The notes below the pieces were generated by a model that worked only from the letters and a program-made list of their open reading frames with translations, was not told the DNA's origin and did no database searches. Of a DNA stretch of 64,000 nt, positions 49,421 to 61,369 are shown in pieces. This stretch comes from Myripristis murdjan (taxonomy: Eukaryota > Chordata > Actinopteri > Holocentriformes > Holocentridae), in the NCBI RefSeq assembly GCF_902150065.1, contig NC_043986.1, forward strand, positions 14,422,890 to 14,486,889, given 5' to 3'. The translations under genes were made by a program, and so were the position numbers. How positions within the stretch are numbered: position 1 is the stretch's first letter; each line of letters starts with the position of its first letter.

Positions 49421-51050
49421 GATTTTCACAGACTTCCGTTGTTTCATAATTTTGACTGTATCATTCCATTCAAAAAAGGAAATACAAAAAGTCACATTAC
49501 CTGAATTGCCTTACTTAAGAAGTAATGATAATAGTGTGATTACAGACATCAATTTTAACTGTTTTAAATTATAAACGAGAGTAGTGGGACACATTGTAGC
49601 AGGTAGACTAGTCTTTATATAACGCGTCACAGAAAAAAAATAAGTTTATAGCCCACATTTTCCGAAGAATTTCACTTTTTCTTTTTACCAAAGAAATATG
49701 AAACTAGTTGAAGGTAATCAGAATACATCACTGAGTCTGAGTAATCCCTGGGATCACATTAGCCTACCGATTACAGTTTTGACAAGTCCGCATTTTATTT
49801 TGACTTACGTTTAAATTCATTCTTAGGCCATTTTTGGTAACTTCAGACATTCTCCAAATTGTGAAATGTAGGATGATTTTTTTCTTTGAATGGGATCTTC
49901 TCTTTTTCCCTCCTGTGTCAGTGGCAGCATATTGCAGTAGGATGGACCATGGGCAGCTGTAGGCACCGTTCTTTGTGCTGGGGTAAAATTTGCAATTCAT
50001 GAGATTGGTCTAATCCACCTCAAGAATAAAAGCTCCTCAAACACGTAGTCTACATTCTTCTTGTATGGGGGGATAAGGGGAGCTAGATAAAGGGAGCACA
50101 CCAGCTGCTGCACTTCAAAAATTCAGCCAACACTCCCATCTTGTGGCCAGGAACTTTTTTTTATTCACACAGGAAATACAACACTTAGTGGTCGCGTTTA
50201 CCCAAGGCATATTTCAATACCATGACTGCATACATTTTTGGTATGGGTGGGCTCAATGGAAATCAAACCCTGAGTTCTGGCAGTAGCACCATATTCCACT
50301 TGAGATCACCTGAAGCAGGGGCTCCAAAACCTTTTCACATCTAGAACCCTCTAAATAGATATGTGTAACTGCATTTAAGATATAAATTATGCTTTATAAT
50401 TTAGACACATTGGATATTTATACCATATTTGATTTGATGCAAAACTTGTAAACACTCTTTGTGATGTAATAGTCATCCTTATACAGTAATAGCCACAGCA
50501 AGTAATTGAGCTAGTCGCTAGATGTGAAATTAAACTTTTTTTTTTTTCTTTTCTACTGACCATCTGGACTTCCCTGTGGGAGCCCAGCTGGACCCCGGAC
50601 CTCACTTTGATAACCACATTTTTAAAGTATGCAAGCGTCCATAAGTGAATTTATTTCAAAATAAGAAAAATAATTTTAAAAAATCAATACAAAGGCAAAT
50701 CTCTCTGGGGTCAGTAACAGAAAAAACAGGTCTCTATTTAAATACAAATACAAAAATAGCGATCATTTGGAGTGTCCAAGTTTTTTTTTTTTTTTTTTTA
50801 CTGACAGTAATACAATTTACAAACAAAAAACTCTCAAAGTGAGATACCCTAACATCATAACAGTGAAACCACTGACTTGAATGGAATATAAGTGTGGTGA
50901 GGAAACAAAGGCGCTGTGTGGCAGTCCAATATACTGCTGCATCTATGTGAAGGAAAGTCTGACATCCTGCGGGGATTTCACTCTTCTTCCCTTGTGAGAG
51001 TACGTGCATAAATGAAGTAATGTTTGAGATCTAATGCTAGACATTCATGT
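49400..51050. other. Intergenic region between ttc34 and the death-receptor 3' end
   Basis: No gene is supported. There is a possible tRNA-like relic at 50240-50312, a T run at 50781-50799 and otherwise AT-rich sequence. Confidence 0.55.
50240..50312 (-). pseudogene. Possible degraded tRNA-like or SINE-head sequence
   Basis: On the minus strand, TGATCTCAAGTGG resembles a pol III A box, and GGTTTGATTTCC about 36 bases further resembles a B box (GGTTCGANTCC). The arms do not fold into a good cloverleaf. It is most likely a relic of a tRNA-derived repeat. Confidence 0.3.
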
Positions 51051-51054
51051 TTCA

Positions 51055-51098
51055 GATGCCCAAATAAAGTATCAAATGAGATACTTTATTTGGGCATC
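51055..51098. terminator. Perfect 19-bp palindrome with AATAAA on both strands
   Basis: GATGCCCAAATAAAGTATC (51055-51073) and its exact reverse complement (51080-51098) flank the loop AAATGA. AATAAA lies at 51063-51068 on plus and at 51085-51090 on minus. On the minus strand it is about 900 bases past the death-receptor stop, a plausible polyadenylation site. Function is inferred from position only. Confidence 0.6.
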
Positions 51099-51986
51099 TA
51101 TATAGACTATATTTCCTGTGAAGTGTAATGTGCACATTAAATACTCAAACTGGAACAGTTTTTTTACTCTGACAGGTTGAATGTTGAAACAACGGGAAGC
51201 ACCAGCTTCTACTAACAGAACCCAAACAATAGGATACACCCTGTAACCCATACTGTGGGTTAATTTCTGAAGATAAAATATTGTTATTTGTTAATTTATA
51301 CACGGGAGCTTTGCTGAGAGTATGTACTCTTTTTCAGCACATTCCTGTTTGTCACACATGCATACAGTTACACATTCACATCTGGGCACTACCAACTAAA
51401 ACCACAGCCCTGCACTGTTGCCCACTATGAGGTGTCACTGGAGAACTTAGGGGGGTGTAAGTGACAGTCCCTGCTCAGTGAAAGAAGAGTGTTAGTAGTC
51501 ATTCACTTTCTCTGTACAGTTCTGCCAAACTGTGAGGTGATCTTGATGTCATTCTTACAGATGCCTCAAAAATGTCATGTGCCACTGGGGAAAACCCTCC
51601 TCCCAGCTCAAGTTCTGCAGCTTATGCTGCACTGCAGCCAGTCCATCATGTTATACGTACATTCTCCATTTAAAACAGTCATTTGCCAGCAAAATAAACA
51701 AATGTCTTATGGCTTGGTTCCATAAACGCCTTGTTATGGTTTTGGCCTAATAAAGGCAACGTTTTATACTTACATGCATCTGATCGTATTCATCCATATA
51801 AAGAAGTCAGAAAAAACAGAATCCAGTAGCAGCTGATTTGATATCTCTGTTCTTCAGCCTTGGGTCACTTGTAATGTTGTTACAGCCAATATCCAGCATT
51901 GTCTTTTGTGGTTTGCGGTTTGAAGTTTCTAGTCCTATGCACTGGCAGCCATGGTTGAACTATTGTCTCTCTCCTCAAGGACATGT

Positions 51987-54900
51987 TCACGGTTCATTAG
52001 GTGCAGCCTTGGCCTCAACTGTCCTACGCTGGCCTGGTGAAATCACAGCCTGCTGAACCTCTGAAGGCTGCGAAACCTCACTTCTGCTCTTCCACTGCAG
52101 CTGCTCTATGCTCTCCTGCAGCAGCTGGGCACAGCCGGCTAAGTTCATGTAGTGCAGGGCTGCGTAGATGTCGTCCAGAGCTGCAGAAGGCCGCTGGCTC
52201 CACAGCCTCAGCATCTGGTACTGCTTCTCCAGAAAGCCCACGCCCAAGCCAGCCTCCAGTTCCACCCGCTCTAGCTCTTGGTCAGCCACTGAAAGTAGCC
52301 GCAAGAACTCCTTCCACCGACGCAGAGGAACCTCTTTAATGATGGCATAGAGGACGGTGGCAGGCCAGTGCTCAGATGGCTTCTCTTGTCTGAGGGCTGA
52401 AAGAAGAGAATCACAGGATAATAATAATAATAATAACAAATAGACATAAACAATAGAAAAACAATAGCTATCAACACATGTGCCATAGGTGTCCAAAGAG
52501 GAAGAGTGCCAACGGGTATATGGACAGGTATTTGGGAAAAATAACATAAACTAAACGTCATAAAAGACACCTATGTGTTGCAGGTGTGTTTTTTTACATG
52601 TAATGTACAATTTTTAGTGATGTTGAAACCATGTTCAAATGTATGCTTAATCTGCATGGTGGTTGATAAACAGGGCTCCTGGTGCAGCAGAGGATGGTAA
52701 AAATCTCCAGGTCAGACTCAAACAGATTTCTCTATATGCTTGCAAGATGTAAGAATAGACGGATCTGGATATTGCTAACTTTTCTTTTTTGTCTGACATT
52801 ATGGCATGTACCAGCCCTGTGACAGTCATTCATCATTCATTCATTCATCTTCTAAATCGCTTATCCTCACAAGGGTCGCGGGGGATTGCTGGAGCCTATC
52901 CCAGCGCACATATGGCGGAAGGCAGTGAAACACTCTGGACAGGTCACCAGTCCATCACAGGGCAGACAGACAAACACTGACATCCACACACACAATCACA
53001 CCTAGGGGCAATTTAGCTTCTCCAATTCACCTGACCTGCATGTCTTTAGACGGTGGGAGGAAACCGGAGTGCCCGGCAGAAACCCACACAGACACAGGGA
53101 GAACATGCAAACTCCACACACAAAGGATCCTGGGTGGGAATCGAACCCAGGACCTTCTTACTGTGAGGCGACAGTGCTAACCATGTGACAGTCATTTTTT
53201 TTTTTTTTTTTTAATTTTAACCAGCACATGGTGCTGCTGACAACAGAATTACATGCACAAAGACTGCCTGAACACGTGCCTCTAGCATCCAGGCAACCTT
53301 ATCTATGACGGTAGCTGTGTCTCATGCATGAGCACATGGAGGTGACACCGCATGCACAGTGATCAGTTCACTATGTGCTCTGGTGAAGGAGTGCACCACT
53401 ACCTGAACATGTGCACTGCCTGACGCAGGACAAGCGAGAAAGCCATCATGCACACATGAATGTGAAGTTAATAGCAAGTATATATCCAGCTTTACTTGAC
53501 TTGCAAATGTCCTGCATTGTGACTACTGCACATGTGCACGTCGATGTTGGAGCTGAAACGATATACCCTGCAGCCTAATGGTCACTTTCAAAATAAGAAA
53601 ATTTTACACTGTGTTACTGTGGATTTTCCTATAAATACATTTTTAAAAAACAGTGTGCACTTTGCAGTTTTCAGTTCTGTTCTTCTAACCATAATATGAA
53701 AAGAATCAGTAACAGAATATACCAAAACAAGTGCAAAAAACAAGCATGAAAACGGTATGTTTTGTTATTATTGCATTAACAGACTAGCAGGGGCAACTAG
53801 CTTTAACAGATGAGTCAGGTAGTGGCTGAAATCGGACAGAGTATATTTGGTTACAGGTTTGTTATGATGTGTCTATCAACTGAAATTTCCCCCAATGCTG
53901 CCGCATTAGCGAGGCTGACATACAAAAGTCCCACCTTGTCTAAACAGACATAAATGTCACCAAAGGAAGCACCTTCTTCATCCTACAGAAGGGAATTTTT
54001 AGCTCAGCCACACAGTGAGTAACACCACTACAAGACACAATTACGTGACACCACATATGCCAGGGGATTAAGTTGGATTTGTAATCAAGTGGTGCCTAAA
54101 AACTTTAATGAGGAAGATTTCCTCATTATATTTCAGAAGCTACATTTGGCTGTATCAGCAAATCAGTAACTAGAGAAGTATAAAAGCAAAGTAATAAACA
54201 CACAAGCCTCAAGTGATACATTCTGACAAACGAAGTGAGTGTAAAGATGAAAAGAAAAAAAAATGGCAGAAAATCTAACATCAGCATTTCACACCCTAGA
54301 TTCTAAAAATAGCACCTCTACGTGTAGATGCAAAAAATTTCAAAGGAACTAAACAAACTGAACGTGAAGGGTGTAGATCAACCTCAAGTAACTGGGACAG
54401 GCAGAGAAAGTGCTCTTGAGTATCTGATTTGCCATTTCCCCTAAGGCAGAACTGCTGACTGACATGAAAAAGTGAGGGCGTCCAGTTTCCTAGTTTCCAC
54501 CTCCACTCTTTGCACCACATGGCTGATTAGTGATAAGTTGCATGCAAAGATGAAAGGGCAAGATGAAAAGGGCTCTGATTCTGAAACCATCCTACTACAC
54601 ATGTATGATATTTTTTTCAGATTTCTTTACAGGAGACGGCGGTGTGGCACAATGAGAAGGGATCTACAGTCGCTGGGTGAGAATTTTCTTATGGGGGTTG
54701 ATGACGTGTGTTGTCTCCTCCTGCTGTTTTAAAAACAGCTCTCCCCAAAAGTGCATTTCACCAGTCCTCTGGTTGATGTTCCTCTTATCCCCTTAAACTC
54801 TGATTTCCCCTTAAATTTCCCTTTGAAGGCTAGAAAAAAAAAAAATTGTCCATACTGTGTGACAGTGTCATATATATTCTGTATCTGCTAGTTGCAACAA

Positions 54901-56433
54901 TTCAAACTACGAGAAATATCAAAAGTCAAGACGCTGTTGTTTTATGGCTGCATAATCATATCAAATAGAAAATACCTCGATCCTTTTACACACCTTTCTC
55001 CGTAATTCAGCATGACGTATTTAGTATCTTTAGAAACCTTGGGACCTACAGTAGGATTTAAAATAAAGGTTGGATCTGAACACAGGACAGCTGCAGAACA
55101 ATGACCAATCTCCGCAGGTTGGTTATTAAACACAGCAGCTCAACAAAGCTTTGGCAGAAGGAGAGGTAGAGCTTCACTCATATTTAACCGCGATGTAACG
55201 CTGTTTTTCGGTGAATTGAAGTAAGTCGTAAAAATTCCAAATGCCATGATGTCGTTAAGTAGTTCTGCTGCTTTGTTTTTGTCCATCATTTGACCACAAT
55301 GATCACCAGTGAAATCTCTCTGTGCCTTACCTATCCACAAACATCAGTGTTGAAGCAGAGCAATATTGAAACTGGCCAAGGTGACAAGACTGACAGCCCC
55401 AAAGAGGAGTCAAACAGAAACTACTGAACTTTACCTCTGCCCTCTGTGTCCAGCACAAGTGGGGTGATGTGGGATGAATGGTCTGCTATGGCTTGACTCT
55501 GACAGTGAGACATCAAGGGAATTTCTTCATGTATGTTCAGTGTCTTTGAGGCAAAAACAAGACAGAGAAGTTAAAATCTTTGAGGTAGCAAATACTCAAA
55601 TGTCCCATGATGTGTGCCACTGGTCAGCCTTTATAAAACCCCATTAAATCATCCTGATAATTCCTCTACAAATTATTATTTAGTTGTTTCTATTGACCTT
55701 CTAACGTGTTTTCCAAAGCCCTCACTGTCCGCCTACATTAGTAAACCACTACAGAACATGAAAAGCATGAAAAGCATGAAACTTAGCACAAACCAGTGTG
55801 GTCGCGCTGCTGGGTTGATGACACTGGTGTTCTGTTGGGAGGAAACAGATGTTATCACAAGACTTCCTGTTTGAGCTGGTAAAACTGCATGACAGCAATA
55901 AAAAAAAATAATCTCTTTTAATCTCTGTTTCTGATGATTCTGTTGGCTTGTCAGTCTAAAAAAAAAAAAAAAATACTTGCAGTAATTCTTGTGCATAGGT
56001 GTTTGTAGATAAGAAACTGTAACCAAACACAAGACAAAATTAAACTAATGGCATCTGAACCACAAAGCTATCCTGATAACATTACTGTTTCTGTTTTATT
56101 TAAACCAACTGCTGAAATATTATTGTCACAAAAAGCATACTTTTTTGTGAGGTGGCAAATCTGCCAGTGGGATGAAATAATCCGACTTGTTTTGGATGTT
56201 AGTCAGCTATTCTCCAGGATTTATCTCAATTAAGTGTCCTTTTCTTTCTACTGGCTGATTTGCCACATTCTGCCCTAGTTGAATTACCTCATCCCAGTGG
56301 CAATTTTTTTCACTTATTTTAAGGAAAAAATAAGATATTACACCGAATGACTGAAGACTAAATGACGTGTTAAAATGGTCATTTTTGCAGTGTAGCGAAA
56401 ATGTTTTTCAAGCATTTGTTTATGAGGTATGCT

Positions 56434-56486
<53 letters not shown>

Positions 56487-59400
56487 CATTCACGTATCCA
56501 GCAGATGGAAATCCATTCAAAATTCAATTTGAGAGAGGCAGGTAAGTAGTAGTAAGTAGTAGCCAGTTGTCATACCATTGAATTTGCATCTCTCAGAAGA
56601 TGTTCCCTCCTTGTTGGAGCTCCACCAGCAGTGCCACCTGTCTGGATTGTGGACCAAGGTCTTGGTGAACAGCCACAGGCTGACTAGCAGCAGAACAGTG
56701 ACCAGAACCACCAGCAGGATCAGCATGGCTGCATGGGAGTCTGCTGTGGGCACGAGCAAACACTATCGTTACCACCTGTCACCGCTAACATACGAGTGTG
56801 CAATCACCTTAAACAGAATTAGCAAAACCAAATAACAGCAAAACACTTTTACACCAGATAAGATGAGACATTAAAGATTCAGGAAAGCTTGCAATTTCGC
56901 CTGTGTTAACCTGCATGATATTCCATGGATGGTGCAGCAAGAGGAAAGAACGTTCATTACACATTACATATCCACTGCTAGTGTGAATTTAAGTTATACA
57001 TTAGTGCCCAATGGCTGAGTCAAAAACTATGAAACCACAGATACACAAAATGTTCTGGACATTGCTAACACTCTGCAAGGTGAAGGACAAATTGTGACTT
57101 GTATAATATTAATTCATATATTAATTCATATTAAGAACTAACAAGTGTTTATAAATCGATTGATTTGGGGATTTGGTGAATTGCCATTTGAAACTGTAGT
57201 CACAGATGCAGATGCAGATGCAGATGTAGATGTTGTTGTAGCTGTAGTTGTCGATGTAGTAGTCGAACAATTCTTTTTACATTCTGGGTGTAGCATGCAT
57301 TCTTGTCTGAAAGACATAATAATAATGAGACACTATTATAGAAAACAGTGGAATTTCACAACAGATTTATCACACTCTCAAAAATGGACAGTCAAAAGTT
57401 ATAATATGCCTACTGTAAGGAAAAGAAAGCCAAGGCATTATTTTATGTCCACAGCTGAAACTATTTACTGCCGTGGCCACCCTGACACTTTGAGCAAAAC
57501 TGCCTTCATGCTGTGATTCTTAGTTGCAGCAACATCGCTCAGTGCACATGGCAGTGGGCCTTGATGAAACCGCACAACCTGAGAACCTGAGAAACACGTG
57601 AAAGGAAGTTTGGGAAATTGCAAAAGAATTGCAGAACTTTCCTTCACGGTGACAGGAAGTCATTGTGTGCCTGACCTAAATTCATGGTAGGCTTTCTTTG
57701 AATACATCAGTAGCAGAAAGCCTAATGCTAACCCTAACCCTAAACTAAATGCCAGTGAAAAGATCAAAGATCAAAAGAGCTGTGGGTTTCGTTTTTTTTT
57801 TTTTTTCTTTCCAATTAAATGCTAAACCGTTTGTCGAAATTTGAGAGGTGAGTATAGGATTGCATGTGGTCTAAACACAGTTATGTTTTGCCTCATACAG
57901 TAAGAAATCACACCTTAGGCAGGGCTGGCAATTTTTCATGTTGTCTTGATAAAAGCCCTGCTTGCATAATACCCGTGGACACATCTCAGCACAATTTGGA
58001 TCTGGAGGGGGAAAAAAACAACAAAACAAAAAAAGAAACACAAATATAATTCAAATATAATCCAGCCTATACAGCCTCAATTGGAGAGTGTTTCTATTCG
58101 GTCTGAATATGACAAATGTGGCAGCTATGAATCCCAATATGCTGGGATGCAACTATTTTTGGTTGAGTCTGGCTTCACTTACGTTCACAGTTCTTAAATG
58201 AACATTTGACGCAGTATAGTTCAGTGTTATGGTAGCCTCTGTTGAAGAATCCCTCCTTGCAGGTGCAAACTGTGTTGCTGTTGTGCATGCAGGGCTTTTT
58301 GACCATCTGTCCTCCTGGAGACAAAGCAAACAGCGTCTCTGTCTCAGTCCACAGTGTGAAGGCACAGTCCTGAGAAGGGCGATCACGGCTTTTCACACTC
58401 TCCATTAAAGTGCAAGGTTATCCCAAGTACCGATTGAATCCATTTCAGATAGAACAGAGCTAAAATTCAGAATACGGCTTACTTAATGGATTCACGTGTG
58501 TTGCTGCTATGGAACAAATTCTGTAATCTTGGACATAACACAAACTGCTGATAGGATGTTAGCAGTTTGAGGCCGTGCCGCTGTCATTTTTGCCGTCATG
58601 TGCAATGTTCGTCAAAGATTTTACATTCAAGAGAGATTTATTTAATGGCTGTGCAGTCACTTCCCAACCATATAATGTTACCTGAAACACCAAAGCCCAT
58701 CGGTGATATCATCATAGGCACGTTTATGTTTGTTTGTTTGTTTGTTTTTATGTCTTTTGCAATTTCATTCTCTGTGTGGCTGTACATTAGACAAACTGGG
58801 AAGTGGGAAAAAAAACTATTCAATCATGTCTCAGGCCATGGGAAGCAGAAGTGAAGGTTAATTTTAACCAAACAAACTTCCCTGGGCATCACAGCAACAT
58901 GTTTCACATGTGAAATTCTATTGTACTTCTCTTTGAAGTGAAATTCAACTCCAAAAAACAATAGGCCCTTTCTCCGATGGAGGGCTCGGGCCTAATTAAA
59001 CTTTAGGGTTACATTGACAGTCATTTTGTTGTTCATGGAATTAAAGAGCTCCCTGCTAGTGTGAAGCAAATACATGACAGCAGCTTTCATAGAGATGGAT
59101 TTTTTTTTTTTACATCAAACAACAGGAATTAATAAAATGTGTTGGAAATCTTATTAATTCTTTTTTTAAATTGCTATTTCTATTGTCACAGTACAACTCC
59201 TACTCGTCACTAGCATTGCATTTTCTGTGAATAACGTTTGAGCAGGGCACTTACTTTTGTTAGGACATGGGGCGCACATAAGGCATTTTTCAATAAAGTT
59301 TTGTCTTTCAGTGTATGTGCCATTAGAACATCTTTCACATCTGTACTTTGCAGTATTCGTTGTTGTCTCAGTGCCGTTACAGGTTCCCAAACTATAATAG

Positions 59401-60421
59401 CCTGTGGAAAACAGTGGAGAAATGCAAATGTAGGAAAAAGATAGCATTCAAATGGAAAATCTGACATATTTTAACATGATGATTCCACTGTAAATGTATT
59501 GCAAGACTTTGTGGTCATTTGTTTTAACTTACCAGGCGGGCAAATGCGACAACATGCTGTTCTGTTATTCACCAGCATCTCCTCCGTGCAACTCTGTCCG
59601 GTGGGAAGGATGGCTAGCATCAGCGGCCAAACCTAACAAACAAAAAAGTCTGGGTTTGCTGATCTGAGGTACTGGATGTGGAGGGAGCTGCTGACAAATC
59701 TGTGTGACCTGACAGACAACTTGACACGAAAAGTGTTCCTGTGTGCCAGGAAAAGGACAGCTGTGATGGAAACACTGCTGAGTAAAATTTGAGGGGACAT
59801 CAATTCAGTGTGCAGACGTATTTATCAAATAAATTTTTGCTATCGAGCGGGTCATTCACATAGTGCACGTACAGACATTTCCTCCTTGCCGCAAAAGCCA
59901 GATGCCTGTTAAAGACATTTTAACAAAGACCCCACTAGTCACACACAGCTTGAGGTTTCCTGTTATCAACACCTCCATCGTCCACAAGCAGAGTCTCACC
60001 ATCGACAATAAGAAGCTGTGGATCTAGCCTCAATCTTATGTCTTAAAAACTGAAGCCACAAGATTGAAAATGTATATATATCTTTCTTTCTCTGGAGATC
60101 AATCTCTGGAGTCATTTACATAATAATGTGACCAACAAAAACATGGCAAATGTCAAAATAAAAACAGAATATACAAGAACTGAAAGTGTCCTGGAAGTTA
60201 CAACCATTAACAACCATTGAAAACCAAATCACTTGAAACATTCATATCTCACAAATGATAAGAAATGTTTCGATTCATTTTCATGACCACAAAATGGATG
60301 ATTATTTCAATGTTTCTCACAGGAAACCACATTAATACCATGAACCCTGAACCAACAAGTTATGCAGAATATCCAGAAAAATCCATGTATGAAATTGAAT
60401 ACTTACCAAGAGAAAGGACAT
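51987..60421 (-). CDS. tnfrsf25: TNF-receptor superfamily death receptor, DR3/TNFRSF25-like
   Basis: Ten coding exons in gene order: 60407-60421, 59533-59632, 59255-59401, 58183-58314, 57914-58001, 57143-57306, 56576-56743, 55794-55831, 55435-55543, 51987-52396. Phases agree and give 456 aa. Residues 1-19 are a signal peptide. Cysteine-rich repeats span about 20-170 with N-glycosylation sites (NRT, NGT, NCS). A Thr/Ser stalk lies at about 175-215, and a membrane helix ([17 protein letters not shown]...) at about 220-241. The death domain at about 333-415 has [14 protein letters not shown] and [13 protein letters not shown]. Such receptors bind TNF-type ligands and recruit TRADD through the death domain to drive NF-kB or cell death. 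RRWKEF plus IYAAL--M-L-GC favours TNFRSF25 over TNFRSF1A. The donor after the stalk exon (gttagt at 57142) is weak and is the least certain junction. Family certain, paralogue about 75%. Confidence 0.9.
52397..55434. other. Death-receptor intron before the death-domain exon, about 3 kb
   Basis: It contains an AAT microsatellite (52421-52436) and the SINE at 52831-53183 with its target duplications. The rest shows no exon. Frames at 54296-54732 and 54942-55340 show no domain. Confidence 0.65.
52818..53196 (-). mobile_element. tRNA-head SINE with L2-type tail, complete, with target duplication
   Basis: On the minus strand the element starts near 53183 with TTAGCACTGTCGCC (A-box-like). GGTTCGATTCC (B box, plus 53137-53147) follows, then the body well known from teleosts ('catgttctccctgtgtctg', 'ggataggctccagcaatcc', 'ggataagcgatttagaaga'). 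It ends in an (ATGA)n tail at 52831-52848. TGTGACAGTCATT occurs directly on both sides (52818-52830 and 53184-53196), a 13-bp target-site duplication. Structure and flanks show a full-length retroposed copy. Confidence 0.88.
56100..56396. mobile_element. MITE copy, family A, in death-receptor intron
   Basis: It shares 'atctgccagtgggatgaaataat', 'cttgttttgga', 'tctactggctgatttgcc' and 'gactaaatgacgtgttaaaatgg', and ends 'tttttgcagtgta', in common with the copies at 31960 and 36327. The left end is uncertain. Confidence 0.6.
56432..56483. repeat. (GT)n microsatellite
   Basis: About 25 uninterrupted GT units in the intron between the membrane-helix exon and the 38-bp exon. Confidence 0.97.
57205..57234 (-). 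repeat. Coding hexanucleotide repeat in the receptor stalk
   Basis: GATGCA is repeated about four times with near-copies either side. On the minus strand it codes alternating Ser-Ala (SASASAS) inside the Thr/Ser-rich stalk, likely heavily O-glycosylated. Length differences here would keep the frame. Confidence 0.85.
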
Positions 60422-60800
60422 CTTGGAAAAATAGGCCTTAGAGCAACTCGGTGATAAAGGTGAGATGGGCATTTGCTCAGTTGGTCAGATCATCCCAAAA
60501 CAAAAAACAAAAACACACACAAAAAGAAAAACCATCACCACCACACCAGTGCAAACTGAGCCGTGAGCTTGAGCTATTGTAAGGTCAAGCCATGTACTAA
60601 TTTCCCTGGAAGCTGAGTCACTCGCGTCATGAGTGACAGAGAGCTTGTGTTTATAAAAGGACTAGCAGTTACTGTTCACAGAAACGGTTTGGTAAGGAAA
60701 TACAGTCAGGGGGTAGTATGAGGTTATGTACCCGCCACGCTGACTCTGCCATTGGTGGTTATGAAAATACGTCAGCAGACAAATTCTTCTCTGGGAATTT
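60422..60800 (-). promoter_or_regulatory. Death-receptor 5' leader and upstream region
   Basis: A TATA-like TTATAAA on the minus strand lies at about 60651-60657, roughly 230 bases upstream of the ATG (60419-60421). This gives a leader of about 200 bases if used. GGGAATTTTTCC at about 60794 resembles a kappa-B site but is two bases too long. Nothing here is decisive. Confidence 0.35.
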
Positions 60801-61369
60801 TTCCTTTAATTCCATTGTATCAGTCTGACAATAATGTGGTTAATGCATGATCACATAACATGGGATATTTGATATGAGCCAGATACAGTGGATGGATAGG
60901 ACTCACTGTATGTTTTTTTTTTTTTCTTCTTCTTCTTTTCTCTGAAGGGGGGTAGTTTGTTTGAAAGGACTGTTGTATATTTATAGGTATGCAATTTTGC
61001 ATAAATTCAAATTTTGAACCCTGCTACCAAACAAAGTGTATCCAAAGTGCGGTGTACCCTGTGACACATTAAGGGTTTCTATTCACAAGATGAATGTGCT
61101 TTGTGGGCTTATGGAGATCATCATTACTGAAAAGCAGACCGCTTTCCATGAAGCTCTCACTGAGTTGAAACAACTAGTCAAGACTGGACCACAGACATTT
61201 TTTTTTTTTTTCATTCATTGATGGAAAAAAAAAATGCTTCTTTCCAATCTTAGTCTACAGCCAAATTAAGTACGCAGTGACTTACGATTCCACCTAATGC
61301 GCTACATAAATGTGCTGTGTTGATTAAAACATGAATAAAGTGGGTCATGACAAAATACAAAGCAGTATT

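Noticed and set aside
49100-49574. Open frames of 131 and 144 aa on both strands
   Set aside because: Both cover the ttc34 promoter and leader in opposite directions, with no domain and low-complexity parts. Chance frames are likelier.
57728-57755. Telomere-like CTAACCCTAACCC
   Set aside because: Only about two and a half units, too short to mean an interstitial telomere.
60790-60806. kappa-B-like GGGAATTTTTCC near the death-receptor start
   Set aside because: It does not fit the 10-base kappa-B consensus and lies far from the probable start.
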